Shown here in pieces: positions 1 to 9,509 of a DNA stretch of 56,787 bases. The position numbers and the translations under genes were made by a program. The stretch is from an uncultured Clostridia bacterium (GTDB lineage: Bacteria; Bacillota; Clostridia; Oscillospirales; Ruminococcaceae), in the NCBI GenBank assembly GCA_947631265.1, contig CANRKQ010000002.1, forward strand, positions 1-56,787. Reading direction: 5' to 3'. Position 1 is the first letter of the stretch. Each line of letters begins with the position of its first letter. The notes under the pieces were generated by a model, which saw nothing but the letters and a program-made list of their open reading frames with translations, did not search any database and was not told where the DNA came from.

Positions 1-1110
1 CTTTTGATGCCCAGCTTTAAGAATGCTCATACACACTCGGCGATGACTTTTCTGCGCTCTTATGCAGATGATATGCCTCTACAGGACTGGCTGACAAAGC
101 GGGTTTTTCCTATGGAGGCAAAGCTTAATGGAGAACATATTTATACCTTTACAAAGCTTGCGATATTAGAATACCTGTCAAGCGGCATTACGGCGTCATT
201 TGATATGTATTTTAAACTGAATAGCTATGTCAAGGCGAATATTGACGCAGGGTTCAGGACAGTAATATGCTCGTCTACAAATGATTTCGGAGGCAGTCCC
301 GCTCAAGATGAAGAGGATTACTTAAAATTTAACAGCATATCTCCCCTGATATCCTATAAGTTCGGCTGCCACGCGGAATATACTACTAAGCTGGATACGA
401 TAAAGGGAATAGCAAAGCTATGTCAAAAATACAAAGAGCCGTTTTTTTCTCATAACAGCGAAACTGAGAGAGAAGTTAAAGAATGTGTTGCGCGTTATAA
501 TAAAACGCCTACTGAGCTTTTTGACAGTCTGGGGCTGTATGATTACGGCGGAGGCGGTTTTCACTGTGTTTATTTCAGCGAAAACGATATGAAAATTTTT
601 AAGGAAAAAGGGCTTTGGGTGATAACAAATCCGGGGTCTAATATGAAACTTGCAAGCGGAACAGCGAATATTTCAAAAATGCTCGGTATGGGGCTTAACA
701 TTGCTATAGGAACAGACGGCGCGGCATCTAACAATGCTCTTGATATGTTCAGGGAGATGTACCTTGTCACAGGACTTCAGAAATTAAAACACAAAGATGC
801 GTCAAGCTGTCCTGCTGAAGATGTTTTATATATGGGTACGGCAGGTTCTGCAAGAGCCATGGGGCTTGTTGACTGCGATACGATTGATAAGGGCAAACAG
901 GCGGATTTGATAGTAATAGATTTATATAAGCCGAATATGCAGCCTGTTCATAATATTACAAGAAATCTTGTGTACAGCGGTTCAAAGCAGAATGTTAAGC
1001 TTACAATGTGCGCAGGTAAGATTCTTTATCAAGATGGCGTTTATTATCTCGATGAGGACGAACGCGAAATTTATAAAAGAGCAAATGAGATGTTAAAGGA
1101 TTTTAAATAG
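1..1110 (+). CDS. Amidohydrolase, MtaD/adenosylhomocysteine-deaminase-like (5' end cut off by window)
   Basis: The reading frame is open from the first base and runs to TAG at 1108-1110, so the N-terminus lies outside the window. The visible part starts at the metal-binding NAHTHSAM segment, which in this family follows about 55-60 residues of small beta domain. Further zinc and catalytic signatures follow: SHNSETE near residue 150, FHCVYFSEND near 188 and GTDGAASNNALDMF near 239. This pattern is typical of cytosolic deaminases acting on 5'-methylthioadenosine, S-adenosylhomocysteine or related purines. The exact substrate cannot be read from the sequence. No terminator is seen before the downstream promoter at 1170. 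An alternative is another amidohydrolase of the ATZ/TRZ group, such as guanine deaminase. Confidence 0.88.
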   Translation, partial: LLMPSFKNAHTHSAMTFLRSYADDMPLQDWLTKRVFPMEAKLNGEHIYTFTKLAILEYLSSGITASFDMYFKLNSYVKANIDAGFRTVICSSTNDFGGSPAQDEEDYLKFNSISPLISYKFGCHAEYTTKLDTIKGIAKLCQKYKEPFFSHNSETEREVKECVARYNKTPTELFDSLGLYDYGGGGFHCVYFSENDMKIFKEKGLWVITNPGSNMKLASGTANISKMLGMGLNIAIGTDGAASNNALDMFREMYLVTGLQKLKHKDASSCPAEDVLYMGTAGSARAMGLVDCDTIDKGKQADLIVIDLYKPNMQPVHNITRNLVYSGSKQNVKLTMCAGKILYQDGVYYLDEDEREIYKRANEMLKDFK

Positions 1111-1169
1111 TAATGTTTGAGCAAAATATGGTTTAAATTAAGAAATATATAAAAAACTAGAAAAAGTAC

Positions 1170-1198
1170 TTGCAAAAATTATTTTAATGTGTTATAAT
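1170..1198 (+). promoter_or_regulatory. Sigma-A-type promoter for the rimP-gltX operon
   Basis: TTGCAA at 1170-1175 and a perfect TATAAT at 1193-1198 are separated by 17 bases. The predicted transcription start near 1205 gives a leader of about 95 nt ahead of rimP. Confidence 0.75.
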
Positions 1199-1216
1199 TA
1201 CTGCAATAGTTTTATT

Positions 1217-1247
1217 GAAAGACTGGAAATTTGACTTCCGGTCTTTC
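1217..1247 (+). promoter_or_regulatory. rimP operon leader hairpin
   Basis: GAAAGACTGGAA (1217-1228) pairs with TTCCGGTCTTTC (1236-1247) across a 7-nt loop, giving a 12-bp stem with one G-U pair. A short pyrimidine-rich stretch follows. It lies in the transcribed leader, 53 nt before the rimP start. The position suggests an attenuator or a processing/protein-binding site for the nusA-containing operon. The function is inferred. Confidence 0.6.
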
Positions 1248-1300
1248 GTCTTTGTTAAGGAATATAAGTTTCTATATATTTAATTTGGCGGAGGTAGCAT

Positions 1301-1792
1301 ATGAAGAATAAAAAATCAGGTTCGACAGTTAAAAGAATTGCCGAGCTTGCAAAGCCTCTTTGTGATGAGATGGGGCTTGAGCTCTGGGACGTCAAGTTTG
1401 AAAAAGAGGGTGCAACGTGGTATCTGAGAGTATTTATAGATAAAGACGGAGGAATAAATATTGACGACTGTGAAAGCTTTTCAAGACCGTTTAATAAACT
1501 GCTTGATGAAGTGGATCCGATCAGTCAGTCGTATGTATTTGAGGTATCAGGTCCGGGACTTGGCAGAGAGCTTAGAAAGCAGGAACACTTTGAAAGGTTT
1601 ATAGGCGAGAAAATAAAAATAAGGTTTATAAGAGCCAGAAATGGCGAAAAAGAGGCGGTCGGAATACTTAAGGGATATTCAAAGCCGAACATTATAGTGC
1701 GATTTGACGGGTCTGACGATGACGATACGATCTCGCTGTCAGATTGTGCATTTGTCAGGCTGAACGATGATGAAGATTTATTCGACATATAA
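1301..1792 (+). CDS. rimP: Ribosome maturation factor RimP
   Basis: A 163-residue cytosolic protein of normal family length. RimP promotes maturation of the 30S subunit. The N-terminal alpha/beta domain shows the family signature around LRVFIDKDGGINIDDCES, followed by SGPGLGRELRKQEHF (the family's SPG-R-L motif) and a C-terminal SH3-like domain. A strong GGAGGT precedes the ATG by seven bases. It is the first gene of the conserved rimP-nusA-ylxR-L7Ae-infB-rbfA operon and is followed 22 bases later by nusA. The acidic C-terminal tail (DDDDT, NDDEDLFDI) is common in Clostridia. The call is secure from both sequence and position. Confidence 0.96.
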   Translation: MKNKKSGSTVKRIAELAKPLCDEMGLELWDVKFEKEGATWYLRVFIDKDGGINIDDCESFSRPFNKLLDEVDPISQSYVFEVSGPGLGRELRKQEHFERFIGEKIKIRFIRARNGEKEAVGILKGYSKPNIIVRFDGSDDDDTISLSDCAFVRLNDDEDLFDI

Positions 1793-1814
1793 TATTAAGG
1801 AGGAATAAGGGAAA

Positions 1815-2870
1815 ATGAACAAAGAATTTTTTGAGGCGCTTTCACTTTTGGAAGAAGAAAACGGAATAGAAATAGAATTACTGGTTGAAAAAATTGAACA
1901 GGGCATTTTTAAGGCGGTAAAGAAAGATTTTCCGAATACAAACGAAGAAAACATTGTTGTTAAAATTGATATGGAGAAAAACAGGCTTAATCTGAAAATA
2001 AATAAAACCGTAGTAGAAGAGGTCGAGGACGAGGCTAATGAGATCAGTCTTGAGGACGCGCTTGAAATTACAAAAAAAGCAAAGGTCGGCTCTCAGGTAG
2101 CAATAAAGCTGAATCCTGCTAAATTCAAGAGAATTGCTGCGCAGTCTGCAAAACAGTCTATCAGAAGTGATATCAAGGAAATTGAAAGAGAAAGACTATT
2201 ATCACACTATCAGGATAAGGAGCACGAATGTGTTCCGGCAACTGTACAGAAGGTTGAACCGGGCACAGGTAACGCTGTTTTGTCTATAGACGGCAGCGAG
2301 GCTTATTTGGTGAAGAATGAGCAAATTCCGAAAGAGGTTCTTAAAGAAGGAGATATTATAAAGGTTTATGTTGTAGGAATCGTAAACCCCGAAAGAAGAC
2401 CTACTGTTAGAATTTCAAGAACACACAGAGATCTTGTAAAGAGGTTGTTTGAGCTTGAAGTTCCGGAGGTTTATGACGGAACAGTCGAAATAATGGCGAT
2501 TTCAAGAGAGGCGGGTTCAAGAAGTAAGGTTGCCGTAAGGTCAAAAAACGAGAATGTAGACGCTGTCGGGGCTTGTATTGGACCAAGACGTTCTAGAATT
2601 TCTGCCATTGTGAACGAATTAAAAGGCGAGAAAATCGATATAATTCCTTATAGCGAGGACGACGCTGAATTTATAGCTGCTGCTTTGTCTCCTGCCGATG
2701 TAATTAAGGTTACGCTTGCTGAAGACGGAACTAAAGCCTGCGAGGTTGTTGTTCCCGATAACCAGCTTTCTCTTGCTATCGGAAACAAAGGGCAAAACGC
2801 AAAGCTTGCGGCAAGACTTACCGGTTACAAGATTGATATCGGTCCTGAAAATCCGATCCAGATAGATTAG
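1815..2870 (+). CDS. nusA: Transcription termination/antitermination factor NusA
   Basis: A 351-residue protein with the short Gram-positive NusA layout: an N-terminal RNA-polymerase-binding domain (about 1-125), an S1 domain (about 130-200, with [11 protein letters not shown]) and two KH domains (about 205-345). [11 protein letters not shown] and the late [20 protein letters not shown] are the KH signatures. It lacks the acidic repeats found in enterobacterial NusA. NusA acts with RNA polymerase in pausing, intrinsic termination and rRNA antitermination. The start follows a perfect AAGGAGGAAT. A 166-bp gap separates it from ylxR, the largest break inside this operon, in which I see no promoter or terminator. 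Confidence 0.96.
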   Translation: MNKEFFEALSLLEEENGIEIELLVEKIEQGIFKAVKKDFPNTNEENIVVKIDMEKNRLNLKINKTVVEEVEDEANEISLEDALEITKKAKVGSQVAIKLNPAKFKRIAAQSAKQSIRSDIKEIERERLLSHYQDKEHECVPATVQKVEPGTGNAVLSIDGSEAYLVKNEQIPKEVLKEGDIIKVYVVGIVNPERRPTVRISRTHRDLVKRLFELEVPEVYDGTVEIMAISREAGSRSKVAVRSKNENVDAVGACIGPRRSRISAIVNELKGEKIDIIPYSEDDAEFIAAALSPADVIKVTLAEDGTKACEVVVPDNQLSLAIGNKGQNAKLAARLTGYKIDIGPENPIQID

Positions 2871-3036
2871 CAAAATACTTATTCATATTTTTTGAACCCT
2901 TTTGCAAAGGTCAATATATAATTACATTGGCGTAACCGGCACGCAAACCGAAATGGTTTTTTGCTAGACAACAATTGTAGACGAAAACAACTGAGAACAG
3001 ACATTTGTACAGAGAGGTAAAGGAAGATAGGCAAAT

Positions 3037-3303
3037 ATGAAAACTAAGAAAATTCCTATGAGAATTTGCATAGGCTGCGGTGAAATGAAACCTAAAAAAG
3101 AGCTGATTCGCATTGTAAAATCAAAGGAGGGTGAAGTATCACTCGACTTAACAGGCAAGAAGTCAGGACGGGGCGCGTATATATGCAAGGATTTGAAATG
3201 TCTTAAAAAGGCAAGAAAAGCAAAAAAGCTTGAGAGGAGTTTTTCGTGTCCGATTTCAGATAAGATATATGACAGAATGGAAGGCGAGCTTTCCAATGAA
3301 TAA
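3037..3303 (+). CDS. ylxR: YlxR (DUF448) RNA-binding protein
   Basis: An 88-residue basic protein with the YlxR fold signatures: RICIGCGEMKPKKEL near the N-terminus, then SGRGAYICKDLKC and a lysine-rich helix. The family is a nucleoid- or RNA-associated protein always found between nusA and infB. In Bacillus and Clostridioides it has been linked to RNase P regulation (RnpM). AAAGGA lies 11-16 bases before the ATG. The stop codon overlaps the start of the next gene by eight bases, so the two are probably translationally coupled. Length and context match the family. Confidence 0.92.
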   Translation: MKTKKIPMRICIGCGEMKPKKELIRIVKSKEGEVSLDLTGKKSGRGAYICKDLKCLKKARKAKKLERSFSCPISDKIYDRMEGELSNE

Positions 3304-3625
3304 AATAATGGGACTTCTGACAATAGCAAGGAAAGCAGGAAAGCTTTCTCTGGGAATGGATATGAGCAAAGACGCGTGCAAAAGCGGAGTTTCAAAGGGA
3401 GTATGTACGGCTTTAGACATTTCTCCTAAAAGCCTTAAGGAGATTATGTTTGTATGTATGTGTGAAAATGTGCCGCTTTATTCGCTCGGTTTGGATATGG
3501 AATCTGTCGGTATTGCGCTAGGCAAAAGCGTCGGAATAATATCGGTCAACGATGACGGATTTATGAAAAAAGCAAAGACCTATATGGAAGAAATAGAAAT
3601 TGATAACGATATGTTTAATGTTTAA
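3296..3625 (+). CDS. L7Ae/L30e/S12e family RNA-binding protein (YlxQ-like)
   Basis: I place the start at ATG 3296 (109 residues). The frame is open upstream, but [21 protein letters not shown] is the standard N-terminus of this family, and AAGGCGAG lies just before it inside ylxR. The protein is a single L7Ae-type domain: a kink-turn RNA-binding fold with the ARKAGKL helix and a C-terminal segment with [14 protein letters not shown]. The Bacillus homologue is YlxQ, of uncertain ribosomal role. It overlaps ylxR by 8 bp and is followed 17 bases later by infB. Confidence 0.9.
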   Translation: MNKIMGLLTIARKAGKLSLGMDMSKDACKSGVSKGVCTALDISPKSLKEIMFVCMCENVPLYSLGLDMESVGIALGKSVGIISVNDDGFMKKAKTYMEEIEIDNDMFNV

Positions 3626-3642
3626 GGAGGTTACTAAAACCT

Positions 3643-6153
3643 ATGGCAAAAAATTATAAACTTGGAGAGCTTGCTAAAAATTTAAAACTGACGTCAGCCG
3701 ATGTAATAGCGTGTCTTGACGGAGTGTTCGGTGAGACTAAAAAAACCGTTTCGTCGCTAACTCCCGAAGAGGTGACATATGTGTTTGAGTATTTCACTCA
3801 AAAAAATCAGGTGGAAAGCTTTGACGAATATTTTGCAAGCGGTAATACTATCAAAGAAAATAATGAGAATAAAGAAAATAAAGAAAAGGCAGATAAAAAA
3901 CCAAAGGCTGTAAAAAGAGAAAAGACGTCTGTTAAGAAAACTGAGGGAAAAACAGAAAAGAAACCGCAGGCTACAAACTCTGACAAGGCTGGGCAAAAGG
4001 CAAAACCTGAGACCAAAGCTGTTAAGACGGAGAAAAAACCAGAGGTGAAAAAGTCTCAGCAGCAGAAGAAAAAGGCTCCGCCTAAAAAGCAGGATCACGG
4101 AACAAAGCAAAAGCTTGTCGCAACAGGTTCTTCGCAAAGCGGAGTGACCGTTTCTAGTGTTGAGAACACCTATTCAAAGACTAAGACTGTCGATACAAGG
4201 GGCAGCTATGTCAATCTGGATAAATATAATGAGAAATATGATACTCTTGCAGAGACAAGATCTGACAGGGGCAGAGATAACTATACCAAAAAGCAAAAGA
4301 TAAAGCAGAAGTCACAGCAGTACAGAAAGCAGCACAAGTCCAGCAAGGTTGAAACTGAGGCGCAGAAACTGAAACGTCTGGAGCTTGAGCGTGCAAGAAA
4401 ACAGCAGCTAAAAGTATCCATACCCGATGAGATAACCGTATCTGAGCTTGCGTCGAGGCTTAAGGTTGTTGCAACAGAGGTCATAAAGAAACTTATGGGA
4501 CTTGGAATTATGGCGTCTATCAATGAGGTTATTGATTTTGACACAGCGTCTCTTGTTGCCGAGGAGCTAGGCGCAAAGGTTGAAAAGGAAGTACACGTTA
4601 CAATTGAAGAGCGTCTTATTGTTGATGAAGAGGACAGCGAGGAGGATCTAGTTGAAAGATGTCCTGTAGTGGTAGTTATGGGACACGTTGACCATGGTAA
4701 GACATCAATACTTGATAAAATACGAAACGCTCACGTTACCGATTCGGAGGCAGGAGGAATAACGCAGCATATAGGTGCGTACCAGGTTATGTGCGGAGAA
4801 AAGCCGATTACTTTTCTTGACACACCGGGACACGAGGCGTTTACAGCTATGAGACTGCGCGGAGCGCAGGCTACTGATATAGCAATATTAGTTGTTGCAG
4901 CAGACGACGGAATAATGCCGCAGACAGTTGAGGCTATTAACCATGCAAAGGCGGCAGGAGTTTCTATAATTGTTGCGATAAACAAGATGGATAAAGAAGG
5001 AGCAAATCCTGACAGGATCAAGCAGGAATTGACCGAGCATGATCTTCTTTGTGAGGAATGGGGAGGAGATATTATCTGTGTTCCCGTTTCGGCTTTGACA
5101 GGAATGGGAATTGATGAGCTTTTAGAAAGTATTCTTCTCGTTGCAGAGGTGAAAGAACTTAAAGCTAATCCCAACAGGCTTGGAAAAGGAACTGTTATTG
5201 AGGCTAAGCTTGATAAAGGACGAGGTCCTGTGGCGACCATTCTTGTTCAGAACGGAACTCTTAATGCAGGCGACATAATCATAGCAGGAACTGCTGTCGG
5301 CAGAGTGAGAACTATGAGAAACGACAAGGGCGAGGAAATAAAGTCTGCGGGACCGTCAACCCCTGTAGAGATAACGGGATTAGGAGAGGTTCCCGATGCG
5401 GGAGACGCCTTTAACGTGGTAGCCGACGAAAAGCTTGCCAGAGAGCTTGCAGAGCAAAGAAAACAGCAGGCAAAGGAAGAGATTTTCGGACAGTATCAAA
5501 AGGTTACATTAGAAAATCTGTTCAGTCAGATAACAGAGGGAGAGCGAAAAGAACTGCCTATCATTGTTAAGGCTGACGTTCAAGGCTCGGTTGAGGCTGT
5601 TAAGCAGTCGCTTGAAAAGATTTCAAACGACGAGGTAAGGGTTAAGGTCATTCACGGTGCGGTAGGAGCTGTTTCGGAGGGTGACGTTATGCTGGCTGCG
5701 GCGTCAAACGCTATCATTGTCGGATTTAACGTACGTCCTGACCCAATTGCCAAAGACAGCGCTGAGCGTGACGGAGTTGACATACGTCTGTACAGGATAA
5801 TTTACGACGCAATTGAAGAGATTGAAGACGCTATGAAGGGTATGCTCGCGCCTAAATATCGTGAGGTAGAAACCGCGCGCGTTGAAGTAAGACAGGTGTA
5901 TAAGATTTCAAACGTCGGTCAGGTTGCAGGCTGTTATGTTTTAAGCGGCAAGGTAGGTAGAAACAACGAAATAAGAGTTGTTCGTGACGGAATTGTAGTT
6001 GCCGAGGATAAGATGGCAAGCCTAAAGAGATTTAAAGACGACGTCAGAGAGGTTTCAGAAGGATATGAATGCGGTATATCTCTTGAGAAATTTTCCGATA
6101 TTAAAGAGGGAGACATCTTAGAAGCATTTTATATGGAAGAGTACAGAGATTAA
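3643..6153 (+). CDS. infB: Translation initiation factor IF-2
   Basis: An 836-residue GTPase that places initiator tRNA on the 30S subunit. The first roughly 55 residues form the IF2-N domain. They are followed by a long lysine/glutamate/glutamine-rich, probably disordered linker (about 65-245) and a second IF2-N-like segment. The G domain begins near 340 with G1 GHVDHGKT, G3 DTPGH and G4 NKMD. Beta-barrel, IF-2 N3 and C-terminal tRNA-binding domains follow, the last with [29 protein letters not shown] precedes the ATG. Several frames within the linker are open on both strands because of its repetitive composition, and these are not genes. Confidence 0.97.
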   Translation: MAKNYKLGELAKNLKLTSADVIACLDGVFGETKKTVSSLTPEEVTYVFEYFTQKNQVESFDEYFASGNTIKENNENKENKEKADKKPKAVKREKTSVKKTEGKTEKKPQATNSDKAGQKAKPETKAVKTEKKPEVKKSQQQKKKAPPKKQDHGTKQKLVATGSSQSGVTVSSVENTYSKTKTVDTRGSYVNLDKYNEKYDTLAETRSDRGRDNYTKKQKIKQKSQQYRKQHKSSKVETEAQKLKRLELERARKQQLKVSIPDEITVSELASRLKVVATEVIKKLMGLGIMASINEVIDFDTASLVAEELGAKVEKEVHVTIEERLIVDEEDSEEDLVERCPVVVVMGHVDHGKTSILDKIRNAHVTDSEAGGITQHIGAYQVMCGEKPITFLDTPGHEAFTAMRLRGAQATDIAILVVAADDGIMPQTVEAINHAKAAGVSIIVAINKMDKEGANPDRIKQELTEHDLLCEEWGGDIICVPVSALTGMGIDELLESILLVAEVKELKANPNRLGKGTVIEAKLDKGRGPVATILVQNGTLNAGDIIIAGTAVGRVRTMRNDKGEEIKSAGPSTPVEITGLGEVPDAGDAFNVVADEKLARELAEQRKQQAKEEIFGQYQKVTLENLFSQITEGERKELPIIVKADVQGSVEAVKQSLEKISNDEVRVKVIHGAVGAVSEGDVMLAAASNAIIVGFNVRPDPIAKDSAERDGVDIRLYRIIYDAIEEIEDAMKGMLAPKYREVETARVEVRQVYKISNVGQVAGCYVLSGKVGRNNEIRVVRDGIVVAEDKMASLKRFKDDVREVSEGYECGISLEKFSDIKEGDILEAFYMEEYRD

Positions 6154-6175
6154 TTTATATTAAGGAGAGAACAAA

Positions 6176-6565
6176 TTGGCAGGATTCAAACCGAGAAGGT
6201 TATCTGAGGATATCAGAAGGATAATTTCAGAAAAAATAAGAGATTTAAAAGATCCGAGAATTAATAAAAACGGTATGATAACGATTGTTCGATGTGATGT
6301 TTCAAACGATCTTTCATATTGTAAGGTTTACGTTTCGTCATTTGAGGGGTTTGACAAGGCAAAGGAAGCCGTTAAAGGCTTTGAGTCGGCATCGGGACTG
6401 TTAAAGCGTGAAATTTCTAATGTGCTGAGGCTGAGAAAGTGTCCTGAACTGGAATTTGTGGCAGATAATTCTATTGAACACTCTATAAAAATCAACAAGA
6501 TCCTCAAAGATGTTTCTGGCGGCAAAACAAATTCAGATGATGATAATGATGATAAAGAGGATTGA
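6176..6565 (+). CDS. rbfA: Ribosome-binding factor A
   Basis: A 129-residue protein starting at TTG 6176, with TTAAGGAGAG seven bases upstream. No ATG fits, because the family N-terminus (F-R-R-L-S-E-D-I-R) begins immediately. The single KH-like domain includes DPRINKNGMITIVRCDVSNDL and LRKCPELEFVADNSIEHS. RbfA binds the 30S precursor and helps 16S rRNA 5'-end maturation and cold adaptation. The last dozen residues are almost all Asp, Asn and Lys. It is the last member of the classical nusA-infB block, and nrnA follows after 60 bases. Confidence 0.95.
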   Translation: MAGFKPRRLSEDIRRIISEKIRDLKDPRINKNGMITIVRCDVSNDLSYCKVYVSSFEGFDKAKEAVKGFESASGLLKREISNVLRLRKCPELEFVADNSIEHSIKINKILKDVSGGKTNSDDDNDDKED

Positions 6566-6625
6566 TTACAGAGGTTATTTAACTAAGGACTCATTACAAT
6601 ATTTCCGCAAAGGAGTGACATACTG

Positions 6626-7582
6626 ATGGATTTTTCAATGATTAAAAGCTTTCTGGAAAGCGATGAATGTGATAATGTAACTATTCTTACTCATAAAAGT
6701 CCCGACGGCGATACCTTAGGCTGCGGTTTTGCAATGTGTTATTTTCTCAGAGATATGGGGAAAAAGGCGAACGTCATAAATAATGAGCCTTTTCCGAAAA
6801 GATATAAGGAGTTTATGTATCCCGATTATGAGCCGATGGATTTTGAAGAAAAGTGCGTTATTGCAGTAGATATTGCAAGCTTAGATCTACTCGGCGACAA
6901 TCTGTCTGAGTATAAGCAAGACGGTAAGGTTGACCTTTGTATAGATCATCATATGACTAATAAAAAATATGCGAAAAAGTATTATATAGATCCTGACGCC
7001 GCGGCTGCGTGCCAGATATTATATGAGCTAATAAAATATATGCAAAGACCTATTACAAAGCTTATTGCTACCTGTCTTTACATCGGGCTCTCAACAGATA
7101 CAGGATGCTTTAAGTTTGAAAGTGTTTCTCCTAAAACTCATATGATAGCTGCTGAGCTTATTTCATATAATATCAATCACGCATATGTGAACCGTATGAT
7201 GTTCGACGTAAAGCCAAGGGGAGTTATAAAAGTAGAGCAAGAGGTTATAAGAAATCTTGAGTTCTGCTTTGACGGTAGATGTGCTATTGAATTTGTGCCG
7301 AAGACTTTGATAGATAACAGCGGTGTGGAATCTGCTGAGTTTGAAGAGCTTGCGACAATACCTCTTACTGTAGAGGGTGTGGAAATAGGCATAACCGTTA
7401 AGGAAAAGGGAGATAACGAGTATAAGCTGTCGGTGAGAACCACCGAAAAGCATGACGCTTGTGCTTTTTGCAAAAGCTTTGGAGGCGGAGGTCATCTTCG
7501 TGCAGCCGGCTGCCAAATCACCGGAACATACGATGAGGTCATGCAGAAGATAACAGACAGAGCCGCAATGATGTTTAAATAA
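6626..7582 (+). CDS. nrnA: DHH/DHHA1 phosphoesterase NrnA (nanoRNase / pAp phosphatase)
   Basis: A 318-residue protein of the NrnA family. It hydrolyses 2-5-mer oligoribonucleotides and converts 3'-phosphoadenosine 5'-phosphate to AMP. DHH-domain motifs are visible: HKSPDGDTLGCG near residue 24, AVDIAS (metal-binding Asp), the namesake DHH in IDHHMTNKKYA, and STDTGCFKF. The DHHA1 domain ends with the substrate-binding GGGGHLRAAGC at about 290-300. AAAGGAGTG lies upstream of the ATG. In Firmicutes nrnA commonly sits between rbfA and truB, as here. Confidence 0.94.
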   Translation: MDFSMIKSFLESDECDNVTILTHKSPDGDTLGCGFAMCYFLRDMGKKANVINNEPFPKRYKEFMYPDYEPMDFEEKCVIAVDIASLDLLGDNLSEYKQDGKVDLCIDHHMTNKKYAKKYYIDPDAAAACQILYELIKYMQRPITKLIATCLYIGLSTDTGCFKFESVSPKTHMIAAELISYNINHAYVNRMMFDVKPRGVIKVEQEVIRNLEFCFDGRCAIEFVPKTLIDNSGVESAEFEELATIPLTVEGVEIGITVKEKGDNEYKLSVRTTEKHDACAFCKSFGGGGHLRAAGCQITGTYDEVMQKITDRAAMMFK

Positions 7583-7592
7583 TCAAAGAGTT

Positions 7593-8495
7593 ATGAATAA
7601 AGAATTAAACGGAATTATTGTTATAAATAAGCCGAAGGGCTTTACCTCCTTTGACGTAATAGCAAAGCTCAGAGGAATACTTAAAATAAAAAGGCTTGGT
7701 CACGCAGGAACGCTGGACCCGATGGCGACAGGAGTGCTGCCGGTATTTGTCGGCAAGGCGACAAAGGCGTGCAATATTCTTCCTAACAATGAAAAGAGCT
7801 ATAAAGCAGGATTTAAGCTGGGGCTAAAAACAGACACACAGGACATTACAGGTAACGTAATTTTTGAGGAGAAGTCTAATATTACAAAAGAAAGGCTTAT
7901 CAGCAAAGTCAAGTTGTTTTCTGGCGAAACGGAACAGCTCCCGCCTATGTATTCAGCGGTTTCTGTCGGCGGTAAGCGTCTTTACGAGCTTGCGCGCGAG
8001 GGCAGGGAGATTGAAAGACGTCCAAGAAAAATTTATATCGAAAGTATAGATGTTACCGAGTTTGACGAGGTATCTCAATCAGGAGCTATGAAAATACGTT
8101 GTTCAAAGGGAACATATGTTAGAACTATTATTAACGATTTGGGGGAAATGCTGGGAACAGGCGGTGTTTTAACATCGCTAGAGAGGACATATTCAAGCGG
8201 TTATGACATTTCACAAAGTCATACGCTTGATGAGATTGAGTTACTGGCAGAAAGCGGCGAAGGAATAGAGTGCATTATGTATTCTATCGACAGTGCTTTT
8301 GAGCAGTACGACAAGATAGTATTAAGCAACAAGCATACAAAATTGTATAAAAACGGCGTAAAGCTAAGGCTTGAACAGGTTTTTGCAAAGGGAGGAAATA
8401 CATACCGTGTTTACGGAGATGATAACAGTTTTTTAGGTCTTGCCTTTGCGGATAACAAATCAAACGAATTTAGAATAAAAAAGAACTTCTTTTAG
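7593..8495 (+). CDS. truB: tRNA pseudouridine(55) synthase TruB
   Basis: A 300-residue enzyme that converts U55 in the T-loop of tRNAs to pseudouridine. The N-terminus has the characteristic GIIVINKPKGFTSFD, and the catalytic Asp lies in GHAGTLDPMATGVLPVF around residue 40. RRPRKIYIESIDV and KIRCSKGTYVRTIINDLGE are further TruB signatures. A C-terminal PUA-like part follows. The start has only a weak AAAGAG ten bases after nrnA, so translational coupling is likely. The stop is followed directly by the ribF region. Confidence 0.95.
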   Translation: MNKELNGIIVINKPKGFTSFDVIAKLRGILKIKRLGHAGTLDPMATGVLPVFVGKATKACNILPNNEKSYKAGFKLGLKTDTQDITGNVIFEEKSNITKERLISKVKLFSGETEQLPPMYSAVSVGGKRLYELAREGREIERRPRKIYIESIDVTEFDEVSQSGAMKIRCSKGTYVRTIINDLGEMLGTGGVLTSLERTYSSGYDISQSHTLDEIELLAESGEGIECIMYSIDSAFEQYDKIVLSNKHTKLYKNGVKLRLEQVFAKGGNTYRVYGDDNSFLGLAFADNKSNEFRIKKNFF

Positions 8496-8570
8496 TTGAG
8501 AGATTTTATCTCTGAAGTTATATCTGCGCTATATGCAGACTTTTCGTCTGTTAATAAAGGGATTGATATT

Positions 8571-9509
8571 GTGATTACGGACATTACAAAAAATGCGGGG
8601 GTTTTAGAGAAAAAAACCGTGGTTTCTATGGGTATATTCGACGGAGTACACAGAGGTCATCAGGCAGTTATAAATACCGCTTGCAAATTCAAAGAACAAG
8701 GTCTTGATTTTGTGCTGTTCACCTTTAAAACTGATACCGTTACCACTAAAGGCAGATACGGACATATTGAAATGCTGTTATCAGACGTCTTGAAAAAAGA
8801 GCATTTTGATAAAATGGGAGTTGACTATATATATTCTCCTGCGTTTGGAGAAATAAAAAATATGACTGCTGCTCAGTTTGTTGAGCAGGTTTTATATAAA
8901 AGGCTAAATGCTCAGATAGTTGTATGCGGTGAAGATTTTCGCTTTGGCAAGGGGGCTGAAGGCGATGCTGAAAAATTAAATATGCTGTGTGAGAAATTTA
9001 GTATAAAGACGGTTGTAGTTAAGCAGGCGCAGTATAATGGCAGAAAAATAAGCTCTTCAGAAATAAGAGAATGTATAAGGCAAGGCGACATAAAAAGGGC
9101 TAATGAAATGCTCGGGTATAATTACTATTATAAGCTGCCTGTTATGCACGGAAACAAAATCGGCAGAACGCTTGATTTTCCTACGATAAATCAGGAGATC
9201 TCAAAAGGACATATATTACCTAAATTCGGCGTTTATATTACCCGTACAAAAATAGATGAAAAATGGCGGCACAGCGTTTCAAACATAGGCATCAAGCCGA
9301 CGGTGGAGGTCAGAGCTGCGCCCTTGATTGAGACTAACATTCTGGACTTTGAGGAAGATATATACGGACAAGTTATACAGGTTGAACTCTTGGATTTTTT
9401 AAGGTCTGAGAAAAAATTTGAAAGTATTGATACGCTGAAACAACAGGTTCAGACTGATATAAATAAAACGAGAGAATTTTTTAAAGCTAGGAGGATTTAT
9501 AATGAGTAA
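8571..9509 (+). CDS. ribF: Bifunctional riboflavin kinase/FAD synthetase RibF
   Basis: I choose GTG 8571 (312 residues). It is preceded by AAAGGG at suitable spacing and brings the N-terminus close to the family norm. The frame is open back to a TTG at 8496 directly after the truB stop, so a 25-residue longer protein is possible. The FMN adenylyltransferase domain shows [11 protein letters not shown] and [15 protein letters not shown]. The C-terminal flavokinase domain has [10 protein letters not shown]. The enzyme makes FMN and then FAD from riboflavin. The last eight bases overlap gltX, implying coupled translation. Pairing with truB is usual in bacteria. Confidence 0.92.
   Translation: MITDITKNAGVLEKKTVVSMGIFDGVHRGHQAVINTACKFKEQGLDFVLFTFKTDTVTTKGRYGHIEMLLSDVLKKEHFDKMGVDYIYSPAFGEIKNMTAAQFVEQVLYKRLNAQIVVCGEDFRFGKGAEGDAEKLNMLCEKFSIKTVVVKQAQYNGRKISSSEIRECIRQGDIKRANEMLGYNYYYKLPVMHGNKIGRTLDFPTINQEISKGHILPKFGVYITRTKIDEKWRHSVSNIGIKPTVEVRAAPLIETNILDFEEDIYGQVIQVELLDFLRSEKKFESIDTLKQQVQTDINKTREFFKARRIYNE

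Noticed and set aside
3757..4137. Open frames on the minus strand opposite the infB linker
   Set aside because: They arise from the Lys/Glu-rich repetitive linker of IF-2, lack ribosome binding sites and give Leu/Phe/Cys-rich low-complexity proteins.
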